NCBI RefSeq assembly: GCF_004210375.1
Contig: NC_134834.1
Span: 94,058,170-94,122,169 of the forward strand
DNA length: 64,000 nt
Reading direction: 5' to 3'
DNA from: Tachypleus tridentatus
Lineage: Eukaryota > Arthropoda > Merostomata > Xiphosura > Limulidae
Part shown: positions 34,901 through 47,149 of the stretch, piece by piece
Layout: the number at the start of each line of letters is the position of its first letter
How positions within the stretch are numbered: position 1 is the first letter of the stretch
Notes under the pieces: generated by a model
Database searches by the model: none
Told to the model about the DNA's origin: nothing
The model's input: the letters and a program-made list of their open reading frames with translations, nothing else
Program-made: the position numbers and the translations under genes

Positions 34901-36049
34901 AGAGGAAGAGAGAGCAGAAAAATCGGTTTATCAGTTTGTTTGTTCGATATCTATCTACTTCTGGATTACTGGGAAAATTTCACCCAAACTTTGTCAAATA
35001 ATAGTTTGAAACAAGAGGCATATTAATGGAGGTTCACAACACCTTCACCTCCCTTATTGAGGTCATAGTACATTTATTACATCTGACGTAAATTAACGTT
35101 AATTACAATCACACATAGGCCACGTTCTTACACCAAACAAAAAAAAAACGTAAAAATTTCCGGTTAGTCTACAGAATTACAACGCTAAATCCAGGGTTTC
35201 AATTCCTTCCTACTTCCTACTTTGACTCATTACCTTAAAATGTCATTCCATATAACATTTGTACGACTGATGACTGTTAATTAATTAAAAACGTGAAACA
35301 GCGTGAAGACCATTAACAGGCATATATTAAAAACAGGTGAAAGAAATTACATCTAATTCCACTATTTTGGCCGCTACCTCTTCGTACAAAGTCACCCTGA
35401 CATAGTGTATACTGTGTTTTAAGATACATACTGAGTTCTTAAAGCTTATAGGAAACATTTGGTGAGGTAATAATGAATAATGTAATAATAAGTTATGTTA
35501 TATATGTGAAAGTTAATATTTTTGTGGGTGGTATACCCACTTTCTTTTTAAGTTCATAACCGGACGAAGAATTGGTACCTCAGGTTGTATATAATAAACT
35601 TTACTTGAATAAAGTAGTCTTCCTTTAGTGTCATTAGTACCGCCATCTGGTTTATTGATATGTGACTAAGTCTTAGCTTTCATAATTGTAATAGATAATA
35701 TACATTCGTATTCCATACATTAAAGTTAATTATTGTTACTGTATTGACTCTAGTTTGGTTCATTTATCATCAAGTTAATTTAATATTTGCGTGGATGAGT
35801 TGCAATGTACAATAACATATGTTGGGGTTTTGATATTTTGGTTGTGTTTAAAAGGGCATTTATTTCTTGTATATTTTAAAGGTAATTTCCAAGTATATGA
35901 GGAAGAGAGTATGACATCCCTGGTCTTTCCTGACACTTCCTTATTTTTGTTTTATGTAGATTCAGTGATATTGATTCAATTAGCAGATCAATTTGTAGCA
36001 GTCGTAAAAATCGCTTGTTGCTTTTTTTGCGTAAACTAGAATCTGTTTT
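34901..36049. other. Unassigned stretch
   Basis: An 82-codon plus frame at 35791..36039 is hydrophobic but has no start context or family signature; treated as chance. Confidence 0.4.
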
Positions 36050-36226
36050 TTTTTTTTTATAGTGTGAGACTAGAGGGAAGGTTAAGTCTTGGGCTGTTAT
36101 TTTACCAACGAATATTTGGATTGACCGTAACATTATAATGCCCTCACGTCTGAAAGGGTGCGTATGTTTGGTGCGACGGTGATACGAACCCGTGACCTTC
36201 AGATTGGGAGTCGCTCGTCTTAATCG
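36050..36226 (-). repeat. Family-1 SINE, tail-less, in head-to-head pair
   Basis: Starts at AGTGTGAGACTAGAGGGAAG after a poly-T run and ends at GGGAGTCGCTCGTCTTAATC. It abuts the next copy in opposite orientation. Confidence 0.8.
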
Positions 36227-36398
36227 TGGGAGCGTTATAATGTGACGGTCAATCCCATAAAAGAGTATCCCAAGAGTTGGTGGTGAGTGGTGATGACTAG
36301 CTGCCTTCCCTCTAGTCTTACACTGCTAAATTAGAGACGGCTAGCACAGATAGCCCTCGAGTAGCTTTGTGCGAAATTCAAAAAACAAAAACAAACAA
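36227..36398 (+). repeat. Family-1 SINE, headless, in head-to-head pair
   Basis: Begins GTGGGAGCGTTATAATGTGA and runs to the tail CAAAAAACAAAAACAAAC; the ACTATTCGTTGG segment is deleted. Confidence 0.85.
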
Positions 36399-36796
36399 TA
36401 TAGTTTTAAAACGTTTTTTTTTTTATCAAGGTTTATTTGTGGAGTGCTGTTAAATTACTTTCTTATAGCATATACTGGTACTATATGTTAGCTTTTTGCT
36501 GGTTTCTTTCTATGCAGTTAAGACACAGCATGAGGTACCATGATAGTTATTTCAGACCCTAAATTTGATCAGTATGTTCAGTCAAGCAGAACTCTTATGA
36601 CATGTCCTTGGTATATAGGGGAATTCTAAAGAATGATAAGTATTCTACCCTGGCTGATTCAGTTGTCAACAGGGATCAGTGAAACATTAAAACAGTACTA
36701 AAAATTACAGTCTGCAACGACATGGAAAAATTAGTCACATAATATGGAAAGGATGGCAAAATATTCTCTTCTGCGAACACTTTTGAACGGTACTGG
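36399..36796 (-). mobile_element. Tc1-like element, 5' terminal fragment
   Basis: This stretch is a second copy of 54640..54992 and carries about 55 bp (near TTGCTGGTTTCTTTCTATGC) that the other copy lacks. It ends in CACTTTTGAACGGTACTG, whose reverse complement CAGTACCGTTCAAAAGTG is a typical Tc1 terminus. Only the non-coding 5' end of the element is present. Confidence 0.7.
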
Positions 36797-36976
36797 ACGT
36801 TTATAGACATTAAAATAGAATGTTAAAATTTTCTATATGAGATAATAATTTTGGATTTTCTAGCGGTTCGATTTCATGCAAAGGAAAGAACGCATATATC
36901 CCACTGAGTAGCTTGTGCTAAACAACAATGATGTTATTAGTAAAATAACTGCTGTAAATAAATCTATGAGATTTCA

Positions 36977-37139
36977 AGGGGGAGCGTTATAATATGACGG
37001 TCAATCTCACTAGAGTAGCCCAAAAGTTGGTGGCGGGTGGTGATGATTAGCTGCCTTCTCGCTAGTCTTACACTGCTAAATTAAGGACGGCTGGCGCAGA
37101 TAGCCCTCGTGTAGCTTTGCGCGAAATTCAAAACAAACC
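36977..37139 (+). repeat. Family-1 SINE, 3' fragment
   Basis: From GGGGGAGCGTTATAATATGA to GCGAAATTCAAAACAAACC; the CGTTGGTAAA piece is deleted. Confidence 0.88.
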
Positions 37140-37760
37140 AAATTAACTTTAACTGAATAAGTAGGGCCAAAACAGAGACAATCAAACATAAAATCATACT
37201 CTCAGGCATACGACTACTGTGATTGAGACTTCACAAAATTCAGCAGAGCAAATGTTGAATGTGAACGCTGACAGTTCTTTCAGTCCCATCATAGTAGGGT
37301 TAGACCTGAACTGAAACTATTACTATCAAAGTATCTTTGATACATTTTGAACCAGAATTTTGACCTTTATTCATTTTCCAAAGTAATAAAACTCCGGTTT
37401 TGGAAAAAAAAATCAAATTATCTCTTTCACGTTGGGTCTTTGAAATTTGGAACTCAATGATGGGGTGGAGCGGATAACGTCCAATCTTGAAGCAAGTTGA
37501 CAAACTGGGTACGCTTATTGACTATCGCAACTTAGTTTTGTTTAATTGTAACCCATGTGTGAAACAGCTTAAATTCAACAAAGTCAAGCACATAAAGACA
37601 CAATGCATCCCTAATGTCATATCTTCCACTTCTTGGGGAATGGATATATCATGCTCCTAGCTGATATAAACTGCACTATGTGTTTCTAATCTACACCTCT
37701 TCCAAGGACCTTACAGTGAAAAGCTTAGAACTTCTACATACGTACAGGTTTGCTTTGAAA
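37140..37760. other. Unassigned stretch
   Basis: Nothing recognised; a 67-codon minus frame at 37300..37503 has no domain. Confidence 0.4.
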
Positions 37761-38021
37761 AACCCGGCATGAGCAGGTGGTTAAAGCGCTTGACTCGTAA
37801 TCCGAGGGCCGCGAGTTCGAATCCCTGCCACACCAAACATACTTGCCCTTTCAGCCTTGGGGGCGTTATATTGTGAAGGCCAATCCACTATTCGTTGAAA
37901 AAAGAGTTGGTGGTGGGTGGTGATGACTAGTTGCCTTCCCTCTAGTCTTATACTGCTAAATTAGAGACGGCTAGTGCAGATGGCCCTCGAGCAGCTTTGC
38001 GCGAAATTCAAAACAAACCAA
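37761..38021 (+). repeat. Family-1 SINE, full length
   Basis: AACCCGGCATGAGCAGGTGG to GCGAAATTCAAAACAAACC; lacks the AGTAGCCCAA segment. Confidence 0.9.
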
Positions 38022-38455
38022 TTACTTTAAAAACATTAGTACATCGTTAGCACTGGAATTTAATACAATGATATATATTTAAAATCCGTTTTCACAATGT
38101 TTTCATGTTTAAAGTAGCTAGGGCAACTTTTAAAGTTTTCTGTTATTCGTTGAGATACAAAACTAGTTATTGTTGTTCTCTAAGTCCTAAAGCAAAAATT
38201 TAATTAAAATTGTAAAAGTAAATTTCTTTGTAAAAATGTCAGCTTTCCTTCTGGCAGTCTCTAGAACAAATAACGACAGTGAAGCTGTGAAATTAAAAAA
38301 ATCAAATTATAGAAAAGGAATGTTACAAATCTCAGTGAAGTTCTATTTTCTCTCTCTCTTCTTAACTCAACCAGAACCAAGTACAAAAAAATTAACAACT
38401 GGCTTTCGTTGAACTTTCATAGTGTTCTTGTCGTCGTTGTTGAAATATTTATTTA
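38022..38455. other. Unassigned stretch
   Basis: Nothing recognised. Confidence 0.4.
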
Positions 38456-38568
38456 TCTGAAATTAAACAAAAAGCCACACAGTAAGCTGTCTGTGTTCTG
38501 CACATCATGGGTGTAGAAACCCGGTTTCTAGCGTTGTAAGTCCGCAGACATAGCGTTGTATCACTAGA
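38456..38568 (-). repeat. Family-2 SINE
   Basis: CTGAAATTAAACAAAAAGCC tail, GTAGAAACCCGGTTTCTAGC, then TAAGTCCGCAGACATAGCG at the head. Confidence 0.78.
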
Positions 38569-39733
38569 CTGACTAGAGGGAAGATTATTGAAATGTCAGA
38601 AGAATGCTGGTCTTATGAAGATCAAGAAGAATGTTTGACGGACCACTGATTAGATACATTCTAAGAAACTATTCATTATAGCAGATGGTATTTCTTTTTC
38701 CTGAATACCTTTTAGATAGCAAGTAGTTGCTATGGCTCGTTCCAAAGCGTAACGTAATAACAGAAAATTTCTCGTAATTAACCAGCCGTTAGAATCATTG
38801 AAAGTAGAAACCAGGATTAAAAGCTAAATATTTTCTTTTGTCCGTTGTAACGAAAACTCAAAAAATGAAAGAAATTTAACCTCTATTTGTGCCTTTTTTT
38901 CTTTTTGTAAATGTGATATTTTTGCATGTCACTTGATTTAAGTTTAGTAATGTCATAAAGAGGTTTATAGGGTAACCTTAATTATTCATTTAATAAAGAT
39001 AAACAATATTATCAAATTAAATGTAATATATATTTTGTTGTTGTTATCTGTAAGCTGACCAGTAGAAATATATGGTGAACAAAACGTGCATCAAAGAAAG
39101 ACTATGATTGACTGAGTTAGGCACGACATTTTTTAACAATTTCTTCAACTTACGTCATGACATCGTTAAAAGTGTCTGAACACCTGGTAATTTTGCAGAC
39201 ATTTAGTATGTTACAGACATCCATACTCCAGTTTCAATTGTACTAAAGCAGAGCTAATTTTTTTTCCAAGTCTAATCCTTAGCCTTCTGCAGCTTCCGAT
39301 GTGTCACTTGATGTGAAAATATTAGCTGCTTCAAGGAGCATTGACCACTGTCCATTAAAAAGGAGAAAAAAAGAAAAGTAAACAAATGGACAGATCAATG
39401 ACAGTAATGAATAAGGCGAGAGGTGAGATATAAGTTGTGAGGAAATGCTCTTCGGATTAACCTCTTTCATGAATATTTCACACAACCCAAAGTGAAATGT
39501 ATTAATTTAAGTCTTCCACGATGATGAATGGAGTTTAAAACTACTCAATAACTTTACCAAGGACTATCTGATCAATCATCTATTCTGGTGACTGATAGAA
39601 AAAACCAAAATAGACATGCCTGGCCTCCACAGGTGTAATAATTGGAACAGCCATCGAAGAAGTGTGTTAGTCAATAAGCGATGTTACTATTCTCTGAAGC
39701 TGTCCAACATTTAGCCTGCCATTTCTTATTAGC
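38569..39733. other. Unassigned stretch
   Basis: Nothing recognised. Confidence 0.4.
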
Positions 39734-39968
39734 AATCTACAGGCCTCTGGTTTGAATCTCCGTCAACGAACATGATTGTCTTTTGAGTTATAGGGACATG
39801 ATGATATGATGGTGAATTTTTTTATTCATTATTATAAAAGTAGCTCAAGAAATGGAAGTAGATGGCGTTGACTAGTTGTCTTCCTTCTAGTTTGTCACCC
39901 CTAAATTAGGGAAGGCAAAAGCAGTTAGCCCTCGAGTTGCTTTGCGCGAAATTCAAAACAAACAAACA
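39734..39968 (+). repeat. Family-1 SINE, old, headless
   Basis: B-box-like GGTTTGAATCTCCGTC, heavily changed body, but clear CTAAATTAGGGAAGGC and tail GCGCGAAATTCAAAACAAAC. Confidence 0.7.
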
Positions 39969-40470
39969 TGCCTTAGTAACGAAACCTGCTGAGTTATGAG
40001 AGTATTGACAGCTTTCAGAACAGGGTGGTAAAAATTACTTCAAGAAAGAAACTACATAAATATAATCATTGTACTTTTAAGGGAAAGTTTCTAAGCCAGT
40101 TATCAATATAGACTTTGAAACAAGTAATATTTCTCAAAGCCAAGCGAGAAAGAAAGTTGGAACATATTTTTAAATTAAATAAACTGAATGTAACATAACA
40201 ATGAAATATTATTTTTAAATATTTTCCAGCCACACTCGTTCGAAAAGAATAAATTATTGATATTAATTTATATTTAAAAACTTACATTTCAAGTATTCAG
40301 TTAACACTTGTAAAGTCCTGACAAGTCTGAATAAGGTTTAAAAAGTTCAAAAATCTAGGTCATCTTCAAATTAGGTAAAAATTACTTCAAGGTGCGACGC
40401 CGTTTAAATTAGCACAGAAAACTTAAGATTCACATCACTATTGCGCTCATTTTCATGGTAACTAGACGGT
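39969..40470. other. Unassigned stretch
   Basis: Nothing recognised. Confidence 0.4.
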
Positions 40471-40692
40471 TTGGCTTTGTTTTGAATTTCGCGCAAAGCT
40501 ACACGAGGGCTATCTGCGCTAGTCGTCCCTAATTTAGCAATGTAAGACTAGAGAGAAGGCAGCTAGTCATCATCATTTACCGCCAATTTTTGGGCTACTC
40601 TTTTATTAACGAATAATGGGATTGACAGTCACATTATAATGCCTCCATGACCGAAACAGCGACCATGTTTGGTGTGACTGGGATTCGAACCG
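40471..40692 (-). repeat. Family-1 SINE, head-truncated
   Basis: TTTGTTTTGAATTTCGCGC to ACTGGGATTCGAACCGAG, stopping at the B-box. Confidence 0.88.
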
Positions 40693-41607
40693 AGTAGAGA
40701 ATGGGCTAAGTATTTTCAAGAACAATTCCTCCGATTTAATTTATTAGCAAGGATATTAAATATATATGACTGTTATATATATGCCATATTAAAGTATTTT
40801 CCATGAATACTTTACAAAGAAAACAAAATATGCTGGGGTAATAACTGTATTATTGTATCATCTTACTATGCTCCAGCTAAAAAGTAACTTGTGGTGACTT
40901 TACTGGAGGCACAGTACGTAAATGCGCAGATATTGGAGATTCCAGTAGTTAGTACCACCCCCACCAATGGAGTAAAATGAATCGGCTTAAACTGAATGGT
41001 GGCAGTGATACCTGTCACTCCAACTGTGATAATGGAGTAAGTGTAGAAATATTCTAGTATATGAAAAAATTATACACTGTATTAAAGATATGACTCTTTA
41101 CCTCTGTTACTGGAATCTTCATTGACCAACCGCATACCACAATACGTTGCTGCCTGATGAAGGTTCTTGTAGGATAGCCAAAACGTTACAAATAAGAGAA
41201 AGGTATTTTAACGTAGAGAGCAGCCCAACGGAATATAAATCTACATATTAATTTACCTCCATTATGAGTCTTAATAAACAAGAATCTATTATGATTGGCT
41301 AATTCCATCATTGATCCCATGAATGTCCCTTCCTTTATCTGCAAGGAGCCTAAATTGGAAAATAAATAGCAACAGGTAAAAGGAAAATGTCAATCTATAA
41401 ATGTCAGGTCCAATGGTTTAGACTTATGCATCTTGGATTAGAACTGGAATAAAGCAGCCATCTGCCTGTATCTTCTGCTTTGGTGATTAATTTGATGTAT
41501 TTAAGGCCCAGCATAGCTTGGTGTGTGCCATTTAGAGTACATGAAGGCAAACTATGGCTTTTGGTTGGCCCAAAAGAAACTATATAACTGATCAATCTCA
41601 AATGTAT
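40693..41607. other. Unassigned; possible Penelope-like 3' end
   Basis: At 41152..41195 the plus strand reads CCTGATGAAGGTTCTTGTAG followed by GATAGCCAAAACGTTACA. This D-E-A/G followed by A-K-T phrase is common just after the ORF of Penelope-like elements. No coding part lies upstream, so the identification is tentative. Confidence 0.3.
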
Positions 41608-41884
41608 TGTGGCCAGGTGGGTTAAGGCATTCGACTCGTAATCTGAGGGTCGCGGGTTCAAATTCCAAGCGCACCAAACATATTAGCTCTTTCAGCCGTG
41701 GAAGCGTTATAAAGTGACGGTTAATCCCACTATTCGTTAGTAAAAGAGTAGCACAAGGATTGGCGGTGAGTGGTGATTACTAGCTGCCTTCCCCTAGTCT
41801 TACACTGCTAAATTAGGGATGGCTAGCGCAGATAGCCCTTGAGCAGCTTTGCGCGAAATTCAAAAAAAACAAACAAACAAACAT
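41608..41884 (+). repeat. Family-1 SINE, first of a tandem pair
   Basis: TGTGGCCAGGTGGGTTAAGG to CAAAAAAAACAAACAAAC. The outermost head bases are missing. Confidence 0.88.
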
Positions 41885-41909
41885 AATGTATTAGTTACTA
41901 CTACCGCTT

Positions 41910-42158
41910 TGACCGACTCGTAATCTGAGGGTCGCGGGTTCGCATCCTGGTCGCGCCAAACATGCACGCCCTTTCAGCCGTGGGGGCGTTATAATGTGAC
42001 GGTTAATCACACTATTCGTTAGTAAAAGAGTAGCACAAGAATTGGCGGTGAGTGGTGATTACTAGCTGCCTTCCCTCTAGTCTTACACTGCTAAATTAGG
42101 GACAGCTAGCACAGATAGCCCTCGAGTAGCTTTGTGCGAAATTCAAACACAAACAAAC
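41910..42158 (+). repeat. Family-1 SINE, second of a tandem pair
   Basis: Begins within the head at GACCGACTCGTAATCTGAGG and runs to GCGAAATTCAAACACAAAC. Both copies share the unusual AGTGGTGATTACTAGCTG, so they may be a duplication rather than two insertions. Confidence 0.88.
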
Positions 42159-42490
42159 CTCTTTGACCAGAGCGACATAAACTAGTTCTTAGTAAATTAT
42201 GATAAACTTTAAGTACATGAAGAATAGTAATTCCACGTAATTCTTGGTACAAGGATTATACCGAGAGATTCATCACACATCTTGGCTAAGGCATCGGTAT
42301 TTTAGATATAAATGTTATACACGAATTACTTAACAGTATTTCTGAGCAGTAGCTTAATTGCAGCTTTATAGCGAAGCCATAAAGTGTCACAAAAATATAG
42401 ATAAACTGTGAGTGTATACAGAGAAGGATGCTGACATTTTAACATATAATAAGTACTACTCACTAGTGTTTTACAAACACAGTTTTATAT
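42159..42490. other. Unassigned stretch
   Basis: Nothing recognised. Confidence 0.4.
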
Positions 42491-42856
42491 TGTTCTACAA
42501 GCTGATACCATAAATGAAACAATGCTCAAGACCAATCGCTTTTTTGTGCGTTGTTTTTCAGAACCCATGACGTGTTTTTTTTCTGTACATTATCTGACCA
42601 ATAAGAAGCTATGTTACAGTTTCAGTTTTTAATTATAGCAAATGAGCAGTAGAGATATCATATGGATATTTGTTCTACAAGCTGATACCATAAATGAAAC
42701 AATGCTCAAGACCAATCGCTTTTTTGTGCGTTGTTTTTCAGAACCCATGACGTGTTTGTTTTTTTTTCTGTACATTATCTGACCAATAAGGAGCTATGTT
42801 ACAGTTTCAGTTTTTAATTATATCAAATGAGCAGTAGAGATATCATATGGATATTT
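42491..42856 (+). repeat. Recent tandem duplication, 180-bp unit
   Basis: Copy one is 42491..42670 and copy two is 42671..42856. They differ by two substitutions and by the length of a T run (near 42576 and 42757). The unit is unique in the window and ends with microhomology TTTGTT. Confidence 0.97.
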
Positions 42857-43417
42857 GTTGTGGCGTGTGATAGAAAAGCAATCAAATTCAAGAGTATAGT
42901 GAACTGATATAATGGTTATAAACAAATGCCTAGTTGGTATTACATCGTAGTTCCTTGGTAAAAGGTTGTGCAAACAATCTGAGTTTCAAATACAAGGAAA
43001 TTTTCGAAAATAACTTGTTATGGTATGCTTGATTCAAGTGCTCGTATTGGCCAAACTATTCACTGTATGAGAAAATAAAATTGCTTGCAGTTGTAAAATT
43101 CATCAAGTACTTCTTTTCTATATTTGTCTGTTAGAGAATTTACATTTATAGAGTAGATCATGCGTCATTGAAGTATCTGGTAAACTTTAGTATTAGAAAG
43201 TACGTTGCTCATTGGCTAATGTTGAATGAGTATAATTTCACTCATTGTACGACCTTACTGGATTAGCAGCATGGGAAATTGTTTTACTTGTTACATTACA
43301 ACCGAGCTTTGGATTTAGTTTACTTGTATTATTCTATATTGCAGTTTCGTTTTTGTTTTTATGTGCATCAGTGTCATAATGGTATGTTTGGCGAATAAAT
43401 ACGCTAAAAACTGATAT
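42857..43417. other. Unassigned stretch
   Basis: Nothing recognised. Confidence 0.4.
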
Positions 43418-43478
43418 TCAATCCTCATGGTGGGCAGAACACAAATACCGCATTTTGTAGCTTTGTGTTTAACTTTTT
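43418..43478 (+). repeat. Family-2 SINE, 3' tail fragment
   Basis: CATGGTGGGCAGAACACAAA, then GTAGCTTTGTGTTTAAC. Confidence 0.65.
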
Positions 43479-43670
43479 TTAAACTAAAATTCCTGTAGTT
43501 TATTAAAAAGTCGACATTGAAAAGATCGCTATATACGTTTGTAATATCACTTTGTGCTTTGTAATACATGAAATATAACATTTGTTGTTGTTTCTTTTTG
43601 GTTTGCACAGGTGAACCGAATATCATACAAGCACGTTTATGGGTGCATAACAGTTGTGGTATGGAGGAAC

Positions 43671-43761
43671 TGTTGATACGTGTTTATTCATTGAGAGCAC
43701 ATGTGCAGACAAAAAATATTCCTAACTACAGGTGGCAGCACTTGTCTCAATATTCTTAACA
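43671..43761 (-). repeat. 3' LTR of the Copia element
   Basis: 91 bp; holds a minus-strand AATAAA at 43683..43688 that could serve as polyadenylation signal. Confidence 0.9.
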
Positions 43762-43772
43762 CTCCCACTTCA
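43762..43772 (-). promoter_or_regulatory. Polypurine tract of the Copia element
   Basis: On the minus strand TGAAGTGGGAG directly precedes the 3' LTR, the position where plus-strand DNA synthesis is primed. Confidence 0.7.
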
Positions 43773-43797
43773 TTTTAAGTTTTACACACACTTACAA

Positions 43798-46700
43798 TTA
43801 CTGTCTTTTATTTAACCATACAAAGCCATTATTTTCATCCTGAACAACACTGAGTCCAAGGATGTAATGGAGCTTTCCAAGGTCTTTCATGCAGAATTTT
43901 TCCTTCAGTGCTTCCTTTATAGTGATTATTTCATCATCACTATCAGCAATCAAAATAATATCATCCACATATACTTCAACTATTGTTAGATTTTCACCCT
44001 TCCGTATGTAAACACATGGACCTACTGAACTCGGAACAAATTCCAGTTCCATCATCTGTTCATGAAATGATTTGTTCCAACAGCGTGGTGACTGTTTTAA
44101 TCCATACAGTGATATTTTTTTCAGTTTACACACAAGGTTTTCCTTCCATGGAACAGCGTAGCCTTCCGGTTGTTCCATGTATATCTCTTCATCCAGATTT
44201 CCATTCAGAAATGCAGTTATGACATCCATCTGGGGAATTTTCAAGTTGTTCTGCACAGCAAATGCAATTAAGGAGCGAACTGATGCATAGTGCACCACTG
44301 GGGAGAAGGTTTCCTCGTAATCCAGACCATAATTCTGCGAGTAACCTTTGGTCACCAGCCTACTCTTGAACCTTTCTACATTTCCAGTATTTCCATACTT
44401 AACTTTGAACACCCACTTACAACCTATAGGTTTTCTTCCAGCTGGTAATTCCACCAGATTCCAGGTGTCATTTTCTTGTAAAGACTCAAATTCCAGATCT
44501 GTGGCTAACTTCCACTCCTTTGCATTGTCATTTGACATTGCTTCACCTAATATGCTTGGCTCTAACATACTGCATGAGTTTGCAGTGTGACAAACTGATT
44601 CATTTGCTTCTGCCATATCAGCATTCTCATCATATCCATAGCGAATTTGGGGTTTCCTGTTTCTTGCTGGTCGTTCAGCTTTATCTTTAGCTTTAACTTC
44701 TGTTTCTTGGTCCACTATCTGTTCACTTGACGAGATATACTCATTTGTCACAGGCTCTTGACCAAATTCTGTTTCATTAAATATAACATCTTGCCGTATG
44801 AAAATCTTCCTGGATTTTTCAGCATACAGTCGATATCCTTTGGTGCAGTTATCATATCCAATGAAACGTACCTTCATAGATTTTATGTCTAATTTTTGTC
44901 TTGACGCATCTGGCACATGTGCATATGCAAGACATCCGAACACTTTCATGTGTTCTACATTTAGTTTCTTCCTATACCATCACTCATATGGCGTACTACC
45001 ATCTTTTATTGCCGATGTGGATACTCTGTTACCCACATACGCTGCAGTAGCTACAGCTTCCGCACAGTACATTCTTGGTAACTTAGCATGTGACAGCATG
45101 CTTCTTGCTGATTCCACAAGAGTTCCGTTCCTTCTCTCAGCAACACCATTTTGTTCTGGACAATACGCTACTGACATATCATGATGAATGCCTTTTGACT
45201 TCAAATATTGCTGAAACTCATTTGACGTATGTTCTCCGCCATTATCTGTACTCAGAGTTTTTATGCACTCTCCAGATTCATTTGAGTACAACTTCTCAAA
45301 TTCCTTAAATTTCTCAAAGACTTCTGACTTCTGTTTCAAGAAATACACTCTACAGCATCTTGAGTAATAATCACTAAATGTAACAAAGTACTTGCTACAT
45401 CCAATAAATGGAGTTGCATAGGACCACAGCCATCACTTTGTACCAGTTGCAGTCTTCTCTTTGATCTAATTTCTTCCACTGACTTAAATGGCTTCCTGTG
45501 CATTTTACATTCAGTGCATCCCTCACAGAAACTGGCTTCATCAGACTTCTGGAATTTGATTCCACTTACATTTCCACTCCTGACAAGCTTCTGTAACTGT
45601 GAAACACTGACATGCCCTAGTCGTTGATGCCATATATCCAAGCCATTAATGCTGCTGTTTGAGACTACTAAGGCATTCTCAATAACACTGGTCTTACAGT
45701 CCAGTTGGTATAGACCATTATCCTTTCTTGTACTCATGCCATGAAGTTATCCTGATTTCCCTCGGATGTAACAGCGATTAACTGAAAATAGATTGTTAGT
45801 TAATTTTGGTATATGAAGGACGCTCTGCATTGTGACATGCTTTGAATTACTGACTTTAAATGTCATTTCTAATTTACAGTTTCCAATTCCAAGAGCTTCA
45901 ACAGTTCTTCCATCACCAATCCTAACTTGCTGAGGTGTACTAAAATTGTGATAATTTGATAATATGTTCCTCTGGTGTGTCATATGCCTAGACGCACCAG
46001 AATCCACCAACCATTCCTATTCCTTTATCCTGGTTTGTTACAAAGGCAACACCATTGTTTCCATCAATATAATCTTCCGCCACATTAATATCCACATTCT
46101 TAGCTTTGTGGACCATTTTCTACAGTGTTGGACAATTGTGTTTTATATCTCACTCTCTGCCACACTTGTGACACTTGAAGCTGTTACCCCTTTTCTTTGT
46201 TTCTTTTGTTCCATGTGGTTTGAAGTTGCTACGAGTGGCTAATGCAGTTGATGATGTTTCATTCGATGTGGTCTTTTTCTTCTTTTGTTCTTCATTAATC
46301 GGTGCCTGTTGCACAAATTCTAATGAGATATCATCAGTTTTGGTTTCCAGGACTGTTACAATTGTATCATAGCTAGCTGGCAGACTACCAAGTAAGGTAA
46401 CAATCTGATCTTCTTCTGCTATTTCCGCCCCAGCCGCAGCAAGCTGATCCGTTAATTCCTTCATTTGTTTCAAATGTTCCTGGACCGTCATGCTTTCTTT
46501 CATCTCACATTGAAAATACTTTTTTTCAGGAATAGTTTATTGGCTAGTGTGTTCCTATCAAAGTAAGCACGTAGTACATTCCATGCTTCCTTAGGAGTTG
46601 TGCATGAGGTGACAAGATAGAGTTGTGCACCTTGAATATTCAGAACAATTGTTGAAAATGTTCTTTCCCTTTTCCTGTTGAAATCTGCCCTTGTTTGATC

Positions 46701-46838
46701 GTTGACTGTCTCTGCCAATACCTCTGTTTCAGTCACATGGCCCCATAGGCCTCTTACTCTCAATAAATGTTCCATTTGAGATTTTTATGTGGCCCAATTA
46801 TTTTCTCCCAACTTATCGATTGATATTTTATCTTCCAT
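43798..46838 (-). pseudogene. Copia gag-pol, broken and lacking RNase H
   Basis: Order along the minus strand: the gag ATG at 46838, followed by a stop at about codon 17; a UBN2-type gag region (46775..46500, then a frameshift into 46503..46150); a CCHC zinc knuckle (CHKCGRE, stop, then H-N-C) near 46160..46120; aspartic protease motif VDSGASRHMT at about 46007..45978; the GAG-pre-integrase zinc site (WHQRLGHVS and CEGCTECK) at 45650..45490; the integrase start QSDGCGPM near 45440; integrase STDNGGEH and PEQNGVAERRN in 45348..44980; a TGA near 44980 in the same frame as the next part; and the RT (44949..43798) with CKWVFKVK, MDVITAFLNG and the catalytic YVDDIILIA. Gag to RT therefore needs several repairs. 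The frame ends at 43798, before any RNase H domain, about 40 bp from the LTR. Confidence 0.9.
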
Positions 46839-47149
46839 TGTAAAACTATTTCAACCACAACTGTAATATTCCTTTCTTTGATTTAGATCTATTTCTCCCT
46901 TTATATGACTTGAGAAAATAGAGTGTCAATCAATATATTACTTACACTTTATCTTGGTTTTTCACAATGGCTTCCAGACAAAGGAAACGAATCACCTAGC
47001 ACTTGTGATAAAGTATCCGTGTAAATCCTGTGCCATCCAACAAAAATTGTCATCCAAAACTGTTCTACAGTAATCCTCAATATCTCCTGGATTACTTGTA
47101 CTAACAAGTTTAAAAGAGTTTCATCTGTTTAAGCACTATTAGAGCATTC

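Noticed and set aside
43983-45308. Plus-strand frames within the Copia element
   Set aside because: They lie opposite the integrase and reverse transcriptase and show no domain of their own.
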